Shown piece after piece: positions 35,338-48,650 of a stretch of 64,000 nucleotides of DNA (positions are counted from its first letter, which is position 1; every line of letters starts with the position of its first letter). The stretch spans positions 575,501 through 639,500 of the forward strand of contig JAYKKI010000088.1 of NCBI GenBank assembly GCA_039881145.1. Direction: 5' to 3'. The position numbers and the translations under genes are program-made. This DNA is from Druceiella hillmani. Taxonomy: Eukaryota > Arthropoda > Insecta > Lepidoptera > Hepialidae. Under the pieces are notes generated by a model. That model saw only the letters and a list, made by a program, of their open reading frames with translations, was not told the DNA's origin and did no database searches.

Positions 35338-35776
35338 GATTGCCGTGGAATAGAATGGAAGCGAATTTTGCAACGAAACTGTACGTGGCATAATGAACTT
35401 TATGTCAATTGCGTAACGTACAGACTAGATACGAGCCACGACAGAATGGACATCTGTAAGACAGCAGCATCTACAACCATTCGGTAACTTAAGTAACAGG
35501 AATGTAGCTTAAACAACGGAAGAGTAGTTTAAGCAGCTATCGCTCATGCAATAATAGCCAATCTGCGGTCAGCTTAAAAGCTAATGGTCTAACGTTTTTG
35601 CTATCTCCACTGTGCCGGAATGTATGTTGTTGCACATCTCCGGGGAATTCTCGCACATTCTCTTGCGTCCCCTTAATAGCTCGTATTTAGTTTGTACGTT
35701 ACATAATTGACATAAAGCTCATCATGCTATGTACAGTTTTGTTGCAAAAATTTGCTTCCCTTCCACGGTAATGTAA
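35338..35776. repeat. Foldback repeat, arms of about 95 bp
   Basis: The left arm 35338-35430 (ATTGCCGTGGAA...GTACAGACTAGATACGAG) is the inverted match of 35682-35776 (GCTCGTATTTAGTTTGTACG...CCACGGTAAT). The spacer holds the first copy of the 200-bp direct repeat. Probably a non-autonomous foldback element. Confidence 0.75.
35435..35632. repeat. Direct repeat of about 195 bp, copy 1
   Basis: ACGACAGAATGGACATCTG to TGTGCCGGAATGTATGT; second copy at 36169-36362. Confidence 0.9.
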
Positions 35777-36098
35777 TTTGAGCCAGAGCGTTACACTTGA
35801 GATAGATGTGACGTACTTGTGAATTTGTTTTATATATTTGGAGTACTAAGTGATTTTTTTTAAATTAGGAGTTTTTGTATGAGAGTACTGTATTGAGAGC
35901 AGTTTTTTGTGTAATTTCAGTATAAAAGTTGTCACTTTTTTATAATTCGATTTTTGAATAATTGTTTTTATATAAAATCCTTTCCGTATTGGTTGTTTCT
36001 CGTTTTATTTATTGATAAACAATTTCTCCACAACGGCCAGCAAGTCCCCATAGGAACTTTGTTCTATCGTAGTTTTGATCTTTTCTGTACTGTTACTA

Positions 36099-36307
36099 TA
36101 AGGCTGACCGCATATTGGCTATTATCGTTTGAGCAACTGGAAACTTGACCAAACCCTCGGTCGCTCAAACGACAGAATGGACGTCTCCAAGACAGCAGCG
36201 TCTACAACCATTCGGTAACTTAAGTAACGGGAATGTAGCTTTAACGACGGAACGGAAGCTTAAGAAGCTGTCGCTCGTGTAATAGTAGCCAATCTGCGGT
36301 CAGCCTA
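36099..36307. mobile_element. Candidate small MITE with about 34-bp TIRs
   Basis: Left end AGGCTGACCGCATATTGGCT, right end AGCCAATCTGCGGTCAGCCT; the inverted match continues inward to GAGC/GCTC. About 210 bp, noncoding. Its right half lies in the second copy of the 195-bp repeat. Confidence 0.6.
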
Positions 36308-36362
36308 AAAGCTAACGGTCTAACGTTTTTACTAACTCCGCTGTGCCGGAATGTACGTCGTA
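36169..36362. repeat. Direct repeat of about 195 bp, copy 2
   Basis: Matches 35435-35632 with scattered substitutions. Confidence 0.9.
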
Positions 36363-38685
36363 GTAACTATGATCCAATAGGATTTAAATCGACATTTTTG
36401 TTTTTAACGCAGAAATCATATAGTTCCAGCTTGCGCTATGTTGTCGTTTTTTCAGTATGTTATAGTTGGAATACAGCACCTTCCACAGGTTTTCTCTAGG
36501 ATCGCTACTACTGAAAGGTAAGATATTTAAATACGATGAATATTTTTGCTTGTAAGAGGTCTAAGGTCATGGCATTTATATCTAAGTTGTCGTTTTTGAT
36601 TGGTTGATGGTCGAACTTGTTTTTTTTTACCGAAAAGTTTAGATTTTAGGCTGGAGCTGAAACAAAAAGGAAACCGCTATACCAGTCAGTAATAAATTAG
36701 ACTGTATCTTTTACATAAATAGAAACGTCCGCCAGTGTAGCCGTTATTTTGTTCGTTTACAGTAGACACCCTCGGCGAGAATGAATGTTTTAGTGTAAAT
36801 AGAGAAATTAAAATTTTTACGTATTAGTGAACATATTATTATGACATGTACATTATAAATACACGACATATTGGACGGGGTGTTCCGTTGAGGCTGCATT
36901 AGTTCAAAATATATTTTAGATTACGTATTTGGCGGGATTATGTAGTTGGCGCCATTTGTGACATTTGTCATGCGAGTTACCATTGGGAGAAATGTCGATT
37001 TGATTTGAGCTCAAAATTGAAAAGTATGTTTCTCGCGCTAAGCTTTAATATTAATTTGTCCAATGTTTGTTTTAATAAATTCGTTTAATTATCTTGTGTC
37101 AAGTTTTGATGAAAATGCATAGTTTTTTTTCAGTCAATGGCGAGTATAATTGCTCATCGTATACGTATATTCATAGTCTATGCATTTATTATTTTGCTTA
37201 ACGGCACATCATTTCCAGCACTCATGATGCAAGTTGACTAATTATTTCTTGATTTGAAGCTATTTTTTTTGGCATACATTCAAACTGAATGTTATCAGTT
37301 TGTGTCAGAATTCTTGTGACGGCATGTATACCTTTAAAATAGAGAAAATATGAGAATAATTAAATTGAAAACAATATTGGAAAAACTAGTATTAATGCGA
37401 CGAAGTATCGTGGTAGCAAACGGGATGTTATTTTTTATAATAATGAATATTTAGATTTTTTTTTTTATATAATTTAAGTATAAAGTTAAATAAAATAAGC
37501 TGTCGTAGAGTCTCAATAACGGAACGCGCCGTGGTAAATGTGTATTATTGGTAAAGTGATTTAAGAATATTATATATATAGCAAAAATAAGAGGGTATGG
37601 ATTACAGAAAAAAGTATAATGAAAAAAGAAAAAAATTAATAAATGTATATAGAAAACTAATGTTGTGTGTTTTATTTCGTAGTTTATGGTTATTTTTTTT
37701 ATATTATCCTAATACTGATGAGTAATAAATGAAATGGAGTGGAATCCAAGTTTTTTAATTGCATCACATCACTAAACAAGCATTTTCATAGTCATGCGTC
37801 CATTAGTCTAAAAATTCAAAATTTATATATTTCAAAAGATTATATTGTTTATGGACGCTACATTGTCTATATATTCAAAGTATAATTTCTAAAAAATGAT
37901 GTAGCACTTCGGAAAAATATGGTTGATAAAGATTTAGAATATAATTTAAAGCCATAAGGAGCCAAGACCGAGGCCTGGAATGAAAGTATTAAAAACTACA
38001 GGTTATGAGTATTAAGTAAGTGCCAGACACGCATCTCGTAGAATCACATTATAAATTCAAATATATACTCAATTTCATGATCGAGTTAAATATGGACATT
38101 TCAATTCATTTCAAAAATCTTCATTGGACTCTGTAGCTTCTGTTACATTAGGCTGTAACAAAGCAAAGATAGCAAAATTTTTTGCTTATGGAAATTTTTA
38201 CTATTTGAAAAGGAAGGTAATTACGTTCCTGTAGACTTATGCATATAAAAAGATTTAATATTTTTAATTCAAATTCTAAGGCAATCCCAATACAAGTAAA
38301 TTCGTAAGGTTTCTATTGGAAATAAAATTTACTCTATTTAGGTTAAGGCCAAAATTAAAGTAAGCAACGTGTGCTATTGCGAATTCTGTAATGAATGTCA
38401 AAAGCTGATGCAATCCATTACAGATTCTTAATCTCAAAAAGATAATCGCCACCAATCGGACGATTTTTTTAATAATCACTTAACATATGAAACATAATAT
38501 CTCTATATATTATTTCTCCAAGATGTTTTTTGTCGGTACACTATATCTCCCTTATTACTTCATCAAAACTAATGACTAATCATTTTGAAGATAACCTTCT
38601 CTGCTAATTAAAAAAAATAAACAATTCATAATTAATTTTTTAATTCTCTATATATTATTTCTCAAAGATGTTTATATTGTAAACA
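36363..38685. other. Intergenic AT-rich sequence
   Basis: No feature recognised. Confidence 0.5.
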
Positions 38686-38870
38686 GCTCCATCTATTGGA
38701 CAATAGTCGTCCAAACAGTAATTATTTAAAGCAGCTCCATCTACGGACAATCTATTTAACTAACATGCACAACAATTGTTCAAATAGTAATTATTTAAAA
38801 CGGCGCCATCTATTGACAATATGTTTAACTAAACATGCACGACATTCGTTCAAACAGTAAAATGGTAAAA
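38686..38870. repeat. Diverged tandem repeat of about 70 bp, 3 copies
   Basis: Each copy has a GC(T/G)CCATCTA..GGACAAT block and a GTTCAAA.AGTAA block. Confidence 0.85.
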
Positions 38871-39065
38871 CATTCACTTATTTTCACATTATATTACCAT
38901 TCGGTGACTTGTGAATTATTCGTACAGGCCAACTAGTAACACATATCTACTTATAAATGTGTATGCAACTTCTTTAGGCGCGTTAGCAATTTTTGGTAGA
39001 GGAAAATCTTATGGGTTCGCGTCAGCAACATGCTACATGCATGTAACATGTTGCGCTTAGCAAGC

Positions 39066-39160
39066 TGTGAAAGCATATAAGAGGGAGAGTACTCTTGGGG
39101 GAGAGGGTAGGGCGGAGATAGAGGGAGAGAGGAAGAGGAAGGGGAAGGCGAGGTGGAGGT
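39066..39160. other. Purine-rich tract
   Basis: About 95 bases, almost all A/G on the + strand (GAGAGTACTC, GGGGGAGAGGG, GAGGAAGAGGAAGGGGAAGG). No coding signal. Confidence 0.8.
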
Positions 39161-42100
39161 ATTATTTTTAGTTTCCTATAGGAACATCAGTTTGTAATTT
39201 CAAAATACAGTTTTAAGTTTTCACTTCTGTCGGCAGTCCTCATGATTGCCTCTGAATTTTCTTTTATTTTGTTCTAGAAAATGTATATTTTTTCATATTC
39301 ACGTGTAAACTTCAAGTGAAATGGTCAGAGTATGACTTAGAATGAAGAAGTGGGAAACAATTGTACATTAATTCGGGATATACATTTATATTCCAAATTG
39401 ATGTACACTTTGCCTTAAGATTCCTCGGAAATTCAAGAAATGGAGATATTTATTTGCAATTACTTTATATAAACCCAATCTTCAATGTAAAGTCGTGTTG
39501 TAATAACACATTAGAGCTGAACGAAACTTCTAAAAGCAAATTATATTTGTAAAATAAATTACTTTTTTTCCGAGAAAGAATACATTTTGTGAGCAAATGT
39601 CAATTTGCATATCGATAGTATTTTAAAAAATTAACATATCATTAACAAATGGTCACGGAAAGTTGGCCACATTACATTTAGGGTTGTGGCAATTTTTTTG
39701 TAATGTGTAAGGTTGATGGCGAATGTAAAACTTAGTTTATAGGGGTGTCCTCCCCATTCAGTTACCATCTGAATAAAATATCTCTATCACTTTTTCAGTT
39801 TTATTTCTGTTATTATCTGACAATTTTATTCACAGCCTTTTTCCAAATCTAATTATTGTCTACAATTTTTATTGTTAATGTTATAACGAAACATTAATTA
39901 TTTTGTTTTTTTATAGTACATTTTATAACAAATTTTGAGTTTTTTATTTTTTTAGTATCTCCATTTCTATAGATTTTGCAGCGCCACCAAGTCAGTTAAG
40001 CCATAGTAAAGTAAATCACTTTGTGAAGTTTACATTTATTACGAAAGACTCTATCCATTGTTAAAAAAATTGTTACTCAAAATGCATAGTTAAATTACAT
40101 TTCGACTGAACAATAAGTATGTTAGAATCACTTTGATGTTTATTTCATCGTCAATGAAAAAAATGACGACTTTGGCATAAATGCTTTTTTTAAATATACA
40201 ATTTAAGTTTATCCTCTTGGCACCAATATAATTAGATCTTTGATTTGATACTCTGTTCAAAAGTAAGTGGTACTTAATAACAACACATTATCAAGTGCTG
40301 ACAAATTATAGTTTAACTTAATTTTTCAGAGATAACTACTTCATTATCTAATTTGAAATCACATTTCAAATTTAACGTATTTTCGTTTCATAAAGTAACG
40401 TAAATTTTTGGTAAATCCAGAAATTATTAAAGTGGCAAAAATTGGTCTTAGTTATATTAATAGCTGTCTAAGTCCCCGATTCAATTAAAGGTGAGGAAAT
40501 TCAGATATTAGGCTCTGATTGATGATTGTTACAAAAAACTGTTGTATAATTTAAAATCCGTCAGGAAGATCGCAATTTACAAAAAAATATATAGCGACAA
40601 ATGTCCTGTATCCTTCAAACTGGGCTATCAGTTTTAAATTAATTTATGCAAATTATAATGTGCCCGCCACACTAGAGTGAATCACTATCTTTTCAAAGCT
40701 AAACTTAAATAAATAAATAAGTGCAAGCAAGGGAAGGTTACACTCGAAAACATTATGAGCCATTACGCGCACAAAATGAATATTTGAAAATTTTAAATGT
40801 CATTTACGTGATCTAAAACTTTTTCGTCAAAGTTCGCGGGAAATGATTTTGATTCATTTCAAATAGATGATATTTTATTTTCACTTACAATCTCAAAATA
40901 TTTAAAAACGAAACAAAAAAAAACAGGATCCTCCTGTTTTTTTTTGGAGCAGTTCGGGTCAGCACTGAAGATTGTTCGTAAAACATCGGGATAAAACCAT
41001 AACATGCGTTTCGTATTAATACAAAATTTAATTACCAATCCCTTGGATACAATAGTTACACGAAGTAGTACAACGGGGACTAACACTGAACGCTGTATAC
41101 CCGACGAGCCAGCTACATAACGGCTTTGTGTCGTTTTTGACGTAAATAATTCAGAAAACTTGACAATAACAAAATCAGGGAATGCAGTTTGGAATTACAG
41201 CTACGTAATTGTCACCTATATCCGATATTAAATTACACCACTCGATAGCTAAAGAATCAAAGAATTTGTTATGTTGAGTGGGGACTGTGACGCATCTTAC
41301 GCAGCGGAGGGGGGCACGCCGTCATTTTGAGGTCGTTTCGCCGCGACACACAATTTTCGTTTAGCGTAAATTTTTAATCGGAGAAGCCACAACGCTCGTT
41401 TGAGTTTCAATTGACATATCTCATCAAGATTTATCAATTGCGTGTATAAAACATTAGTGTGGAATGGTTACGATTAATATGTATGGTGTAGCAATTAAAA
41501 ATTAAGGAAACTCAATACAATGTCAGCCTATACTCATAAAAAAGTCAAATAAACATATAGAAATCATATCTGGTTAGAAAGAGCTTCTCAAGAGCAAGCA
41601 GTGATACCAAAAACACTATGTGATAGAGTAAAGCGATGCCGGAAACGTAAAAAATATTATCCGTTAACATACACGTATTCACGTAAAACACACGGCATAG
41701 CCACACCCTGGTTTTTCCCCGACATAGCCACACCCTGGTTTTTCATTTTCATTTCGATGCTGTCGCAGCTCTCGCATTTGCTCGGCCCTGGACTTTTAGA
41801 TTTATTGAATTCACAGAAGCACAAAGTAATTATTTTGATGCTTTCCTCTGATTTGCGTTTTTTATAATTCCGAGTATAATTACGATCCATATGACAACAT
41901 CTTTAATTATTTGTAATTTTCAATCTAATACCGATTTTTACCGATATTCCGATGAAAAATTTTATTTTCTTTCTTTATGTGCTCTGCAAGCTTTTACAAT
42001 GACACCCTAATCAACACCGTAGCTAAACGTTTTTAGAGATTGAAATCTGATCGTATTTTTTTGTAACAGTCAAAAGTTCGACAAAATACAATCATAATGG

Positions 42101-42770
42101 AAGAAATCATTTATGAATTCTACCGATTACACTATCGTATATATGTATAATTAGACATTATATCGAACGCAACTATTTGGGAAAGTACACTAGTATGTCA
42201 AAATGAGAAATCAGCTTGAGAAATTTTTCTAAAAGTGTGTATACTATTTTTACCACTTTAGTCCATCACCACTCAACTATTTCGCTGCTCAGCCATGCTT
42301 GTAATTTTTATATACTGTTGTAAAACTTCCTGAAGTTATTTTACATCATTACGGTGTGTACACGTGCGGTTATGCACACGTTCGGTATTTTACACATTGC
42401 CGCAAAAAAGTTTATTTTAAGCTGATACCATGCTACCTTCTTGTAAAAAAATTTGGCAAGTTTGCATAATATAATATTATTACAAACAAAAATTACAACT
42501 GAGGTATTATAGGAAAGTGGTTATTTATATGAAATAATCACATATTCCAATAGAAAAATCTTAATAATTATTAATTAATGTAATATAAGAGATAATATTT
42601 TTAAATCGACGTAATAAACAACCATGTATACAACAAAACATAGAATAAAGAAAATAAACTGAATCTTAATTGTAACTTCATACTATATTTATTTAGGTGC
42701 ATATCTGAGTATATATGCACTTAAATAAATAAATCATTACTCATAAAATAACTAAACATTTTTAAGACTG
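39161..42770. other. Intergenic AT-rich sequence
   Basis: No supported gene. A CpG-richer patch lies at about 41285-41400, and a direct duplication of ACATAGCCACACCCTGGTTT at about 41695-41745. Confidence 0.45.
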
Positions 42771-42778
42771 ATTCAAAG

Positions 42779-43501
42779 TAGAGATGTGTAACTCATGAGT
42801 GAGAGATATGAAAGATATAGCTCACATGTTACGATCGTATCTATCAATCGCTCACTTAAAATCAAAATGTATCAGACATCACTAGCTGGGGAGTGATCGG
42901 AGTCTTTTTCGTTTCAACAAATCGATCATTTCACTCGCTCGTCGCGCCGTGAAGACATAAAAGTATATGTTTTGACGTTACATGAAAGAGAAAGAAAACG
43001 ATCGAACTGTTTAGTCAAATATGCAACTGGATCTATGTAGACAACGTAGCTACTCACGATCGAATGTGAACGCTGTGTAAAGTATACTTCAGTTCGCTCA
43101 AAATATTTGCGTAAACAAACACTTTTTTTGTTTCATTTCAAAATTCTAATATATAATTGTATAAATACGCCAATCTATTCCAATTTAATTATAATTATTA
43201 AAGTTATTTTATGTATAATTTGAATCTAGGTTGATAGTCCTAAAATATTAAGCAAAGTGGATTCTCTTATATAATTTATTTTTATTTTCAAACAATAGTG
43301 CATAATGTTCAGTCATTACTATTTATCACCATATTTTATGACCATTGTTCAACGGTTCAACGTATGCGTAATAAATAATTTCGTTAATAACTCGGACTAC
43401 TGAGATACTGAGCTGGAGATATAAATGAGTGATATATATCTTTCTAATCAAAGGATATATGTCACTCTTTTCTTTTCGCTGATACATTTTGCGAACCTCT
43501 A
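42779..43501. mobile_element. hAT-type non-autonomous element
   Basis: Bracketed by a perfect 8-bp target duplication ATTCAAAG (42771-42778 and 43502-43509). Ends TAGAGATGTGTAA and TTGCGAACCTCTA are imperfect inverted repeats of hAT type (TAGAGnTnnGnAA). At 723 bp it has no transposase ORF. Confidence 0.85.
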
Positions 43502-44019
43502 ATTCAAAGCAGTCAATTGGTGCGATTAAATCAGCAGGCCTTAAGGTGAAGTTATGCCTGCCATATATGAAGTAGTAGCTACATATATAGTTATACCAAG
43601 ACTGTCTGTTGTTATATGTAGCAAATACGAACTAATACATAAGTAGTTTAATAAAATGTAAAACAATAACTATCATTTATACCATTCTACATCGTATCCG
43701 ATATAAAATGTTTTTGTGAATATCATTTTCATACCTATAAACACTTACCTCATCTCATACCTTGAATGTAATGAGATAAGTATGTTTGTGATTTTATCAT
43801 TTATTTTTAGATTTCAATTTAAAATTTACTCATTTTGTATCGTGCCATCTTCTTAAAAAGGAATTAGATTGAAGGGGCACATGCTCATATCACTTTCCCA
43901 TGTATCACTTTCCCATATAAACCTGACCTTAAGGCACAGACATACCATTTTAGGGCAACAGTATGTGCCTTCTGCTTAGTTTGGGTGGGTACTATTGCCT
44001 TTGGGATGAAAAATCGTTG

Positions 44020-44215
44020 TTGCCATAGTGTGTTGGGTTGATCACAAGGCATATGGGCTTTGACTGCACGGCGCCTCTTGAAGATCCGGGAGCTACTCGT
44101 CGAGCGGGGCTGGACTGAGGTGTTCTGGTTGGCTGTAAGAGATTGCTCTCATAACAATAAGACTACCATGAGTATCAATTAGATACATTACAGTATATGA
44201 ATAACTAAATAAAAA
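44020..44215 (+). mobile_element. tRNA-derived SINE, copy 2
   Basis: Shares GTGTGTTGG.TT..TCACAAGG and GGTTGGCTGTAAGAGATTGC with copy 1 at 9192. The tail is AT-rich with ATGAATAACTAAATAAA. The box B region is more diverged here. Confidence 0.6.
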
Positions 44216-45112
44216 CCTGTACTTTTTTTCTGAAGGAAAACAGTGTTTAAAAAAATTGGATTTGTCACGTAATTATTTTCAATTAATAAACGTTCATGCA
44301 TCTTTCATGCCACCCCTATTACGCTACTAAGCATTTTTTTTTTCAAATCTGGCAACCTTAATCCACCACAGTACATAGATAATAGACCACAGTACAATAA
44401 TTATGATATTTCTGAATTACTTTCTCTGAATTAAATTTCACACAAAGTTTTATTGAAATGGATACAGTAATTCAGAGTTTTATATAAATAAACCTACTAA
44501 TTACAAGCAGAACTGGATAGTTCTGTGCATACTTAGTGCATAAATATATATTTCTAGAAAATTCCTATTCAACTTACATATTTACTCAAAGAAATGTGGA
44601 AGAACCATAAAAACAAACAGTTATAAAATGTAGTACAAATAATAACTGATAAGATAGAGGCACACAGTAATTTGAATAAACATCACTAATCAACTGTGAA
44701 CTATCAAGCACCCCACAACCGTTTCCCACAACGGTTCGGGCATATCGTAATACTGTGTTGTACAATGTGAGCGTAATAGAAATGGCTGCAAACAAAAAAA
44801 AACGAGTGTGCTTTAGACCACACGACTGAAGTAAAACTTCTACAGCTCCATCTATATGTATGTATATAATATTCAGAGTCGGTGTCACTTCCTACCATAA
44901 TTTGTTATTATTCATTCGAAATAAAACTTCAAATTCACAAAATATGAACTTTAAAATGTATTTACAATTTTATTCACTTTAAACGTAGAATATTTAATGT
45001 ATTGAACAAAATAATAATTTATAAAATTGTTCAAGAACGAAATGAAATTACAAAATAATCAAAAAATCACCGCTCGCGTAACGCTAGCGAACTCGGAAAC
45101 GAACCACTGACT

Positions 45113-45114
<2 letters not shown>

Positions 45115-45160
<46 letters not shown>
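45115..45160. repeat. (TA)n microsatellite, about 23 units
   Basis: Uninterrupted TA dinucleotides. Confidence 0.98.
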
Positions 45161-45162
<2 letters not shown>

Positions 45163-45345
45163 CTATGAGAGGAAGAGAGAAAGAAAATATGCGCGCGCAA
45201 TGCTCTCTCTTGCTCCTACAGTGTGATACAGACAATAGGCTTGCACTGTGTCTTAGATATACGAAACATAACTGGCTATGAGAGAAAGAAAATGTGTGCT
45301 TGCACCTTTCTCTCTTGTCTCTACAGTAATATACGAAACTTAACT
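45163..45345. repeat. Diverged tandem duplication of about 115 bp
   Basis: CTATGAGAG..AGAAAGAAAAT.TG and CTCTCTTG(C/T)(T/C)CCTACAGT occur twice in the same order. Confidence 0.75.
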
Positions 45346-46239
45346 CTCCCTCTCTTTCTGTTTTCGCTAACTTATATCTCCCTCTCAACTTCCGTCCGCC
45401 TCCCCCGATCACACTTTTCGTAACGCTCTCGTCACGCACCATCTTACTCCCCAAGTCAAGCGTGCGTAAAGAAGTTTTACTTCAAAAATGGAAACTAGGG
45501 ATAAAAACAATGTCTGCGTAACCAGCTCTGTATTAATACTGCCCTTACCAAACATAGATGACTTAAGCTAAGGTTAATTTACATTAGTTTTTGTTTACAT
45601 TACAACGGCTGGTAATAGTCACTACCACATGTTTATATATGTACAAGTGTGGCTGTCAAGCCCGTTGAAGACAGGTGAATGTTGCAGGATACTCGTGCAT
45701 GCGATAGGTGGGAGAAATAAATGTTGACATTGTCCTGTCGTGGAGCGGAAGTGCTATTAAACTCAAGATTGAGGGATTTTAAAAATATATACTATCAAAA
45801 GCAATTTGAAGTTGAAGGGGATTACATCCGACCACACGCATTACAAAATCGAACGGAAATAAGTAAAAATACCGATATATTGTGAAGAACAAAAACTATT
45901 AGCTTCATACGGAGACGAGATGACTGTATTCGTTTCAAGAATACTAGGCAAGGAATATTAACTATTACTGCGTAAAGAAGCAACATTCACCTCCCCCGTT
46001 TCGGCCATATGCTTTTTATATGGTTAATAAGAGTCAAAAGTACAACGAAGACCTTATTCCAGTGTTTCACGTTTATAAATGAACAAAATTTATTTTTATT
46101 TAAAATTGTATTTCGTTTTTTGAATCCATACTGAGTACGTTTTTTCAAATTCTATCTTAATATTATTATTATCAAATCACTTTCACACAATTAAATGTAT
46201 AGTATAAAATATTTATTTACATAATTTCATAATACAATT

Positions 46240-46465
46240 CAGTAATAATAAAGACGTGCGCCCCAGTACAAAGTTACTACGCTATCGTGCCATCGAGACA
46301 GTCATTCGGTCGACCCTATTGGTTAGAAAGAGAAACAGCTATGTTGCTGATGTATAGCGTCACTCGTCTATCGACGCGATTGCCCGCAACGATCGAGACC
46401 GATCTGTAGTAATGGTAAACATTCTTTATTTGCACGCTGTTCGCAGCCATACGTTAATTTACGCA
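46240..46465. other. CpG-rich patch in AT-rich DNA
   Basis: Locally rich in CG dinucleotides (GACGTGCGCC, TCGACGCGATTGCCCGCAACG). No open frame with splice context. Could be an old element or a regulatory region. Confidence 0.4.
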
Positions 46466-47337
46466 CACACACATACGGATACGGATTCGCGATTAGGTAT
46501 GCACTAGTGTACCCTTGTGTTCTGTTCCCTTAAGTGGAGTGTCGGGGATGTGACTCAAGAGTCGAAGATCACAGCATATTTGATCTCATGAAAATCGGCT
46601 TCGTGGTATATTTCGCAGATTTGACTGTAACAATGTGAGATGATTATCAATAATTACGCCGAGATCTCGCACAGATGAGAATTTTTGGAGAGTAGATCCA
46701 TTTAGCTCACGTTTGTACTTAACAGAGACACGTAAGTTGGAATATTTTATTATGCACATTGCACATAAAAGTTTATATTTCTTCTAAGTTTATCTTTCTA
46801 ATTAACTACATTACTTACACTTATTATTTGTCCTCATTTAATTATATGGCCTAATTATAAAGATATTTATTTCGAAATCACAAAAAACACGTTATTTCAA
46901 ATGTTTTCATTGTATTGCCATTTTGGTATTTATATATTATAAAAGTCAGCGTGAAAGTGTGACTCTACGCTAGATTAGGCATTCTGTTAACAGGTACAAT
47001 GCATAAGCACCTAGTGAGTGTCTCATAATTTCACTATTTACTAAACCTGTCGTGATCAGTAATTTTATTGTTGTACAATGTCAACCTTAATTTCTCCAGA
47101 TTTTGTACTAATCTATAGAAATAAATTAGTAACAGACAAAGTGTCTGTCCGCGCGTCACGCATAATCAACTTGATGGAATTTCATGAAACATTTAAGTTT
47201 TTTTCCTTGGCGACTTTATTAAAATCGGCAATAGAAATCATAACATTTCATTTTGTTGAGCAGTCAATTAACAGAACATTTTCTTATTTAAAAGCGACAT
47301 CTGTTTCTTTTACAAGAAATCATCGTAAGTATACTTT

Positions 47338-48025
47338 TAAAATTCACTACTAGATGGTGATATTTATAAACAAAGCAGTTTTATAATTCTCCACTATGTG
47401 ACAATAGTTATCTTGTTAGACATCTTGTTTCGAAAACAAAACAGTTTTATAATTCCCCACTAGATGGCAATATTTTTGTCTTATTTCAAACCAAACATAA
47501 TATTGTAATACTTCGCTAGATGGCGGTATTTATCACACTTAAAACAAGGTTTAGCTTTATAATTCTTAACTAGATAGCTATATTAATCTTATTGCAAACA
47601 AAACACAGTTCGATAATTATTCACTATATGGAGATATTTATTATATTTCAAACAAAGCAGCTTCATAAATCTTCACTAAAGGACGATATTCATCTCATTC
47701 CAGACAAAACACAGTTTTATAATTCTTCACTAGATAGCGATACTTTCTAACCAGACATGGTTTTATAATTCTCCACAAGATGGCAATATTTATCTTATTA
47801 TTACAAAATATAATTTTGTAAATCTGCACTAAATGGCGCTTCTTATCTTACTCCAAGCAAAGCATACTTTTATAATTCTCTACTAGATGGCGATATTTAT
47901 TTTATTAAAACAAAATATAATTTTGTAAATCTGTACTAGATAGCGCTTCTTATCTTAATCCAAACAAAGCCTAGTTTTGTAATTCTCCACTAGATGGCGA
48001 TATTTATCTTATTTCTATCTTATAA
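47338..48025. repeat. Minisatellite array with CTAGATGGCGATATTTAT core
   Basis: About a dozen diverged units of roughly 55-60 bp, each with TTTTATAATTCTCCACTAGA, TGGCGATATTTATCTTATT and (C)AAACAAA. An isolated pair of units recurs at 48840-48945. Confidence 0.9.
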
Positions 48026-48484
48026 TTGCTAACAGCAATATTTATCAACTTCATTAATTATTTTTAATTTCATAATATTTATATTTAAATATTTGTAAGT
48101 GCAGTATCAATTCTATATCGCACTCTGAGTTGACAAGTGTCGTAACGTGTAAAACAACAATTTTGAGGTTTTGATCAATTCTTGAGTATTTTTAGCAGCA
48201 CTTATGAATGGAACACTGTCTCTTATTGTATAATTGCAATTTAGCCAACAGTTCTCACAATTCAAAATAATGCACCGTCTCGTCTCTCAGAAGACTGTTT
48301 TATGTTACATACCACAGTGCTCATATACTGCTGTATGTAACTTACTACAGTGTTCATTTAAACATTTGAAGTGGGATAGAATGTCGTAAGTAACATAGAA
48401 CAGTTTTTCAGTAGTAAATGAAATAAACCGCTTTATCTTCTTGTACTTACTGTGGAGTGAGGTAACCTATTCTTTATAATAATA

Positions 48485-48650
48485 TTTATTTATAACAATA
48501 TTTTAAATTGTGAGATCCAATTTAATAGTTTTCTTGACATAAAACATGACCTAAAGAAAGGTTTGTAACCTTTCTTTAGTTGATTGATGTCTTACGTCAA
48601 GAAAACTCTCTATTAAAGTTGGTCTCAGTTTAAAATATTGTAAATATAAT
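48485..48650. repeat. Long imperfect palindrome with perfect central hairpin
   Basis: Arms of about 75-80 bp match on inversion, with small gaps. The centre, CTAAAGAAAGGTT-TGT-AACCTTTCTTTAG (48551-48579), is a perfect 13-bp stem with a 3-nt loop. Likely a foldback MITE. Confidence 0.85.

Larger units (their letters stand above)
44828..45482. mobile_element. Candidate repeat element with GAAGTAAAACTTC ends
   Basis: GAAGTAAAACTTC at 44829-44841 and GAAGTTTTACTTC at about 45470-45482 are inverted ends of about 13 bp. The interior has a (TA)n microsatellite and a duplicated GAGAGAAAGAAAAT..TGC segment. Element boundaries are uncertain. Confidence 0.4.

Noticed and set aside
41601..41890. Overlapping ORFs of 88 and 77 codons on opposite strands
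   Set aside because: They share a short direct duplication and no family or splice context could be found.
45059..45454. 131-codon minus-strand ORF with Tyr/Ile run
   Set aside because: It runs through a (TA)n microsatellite and a tandem duplication.
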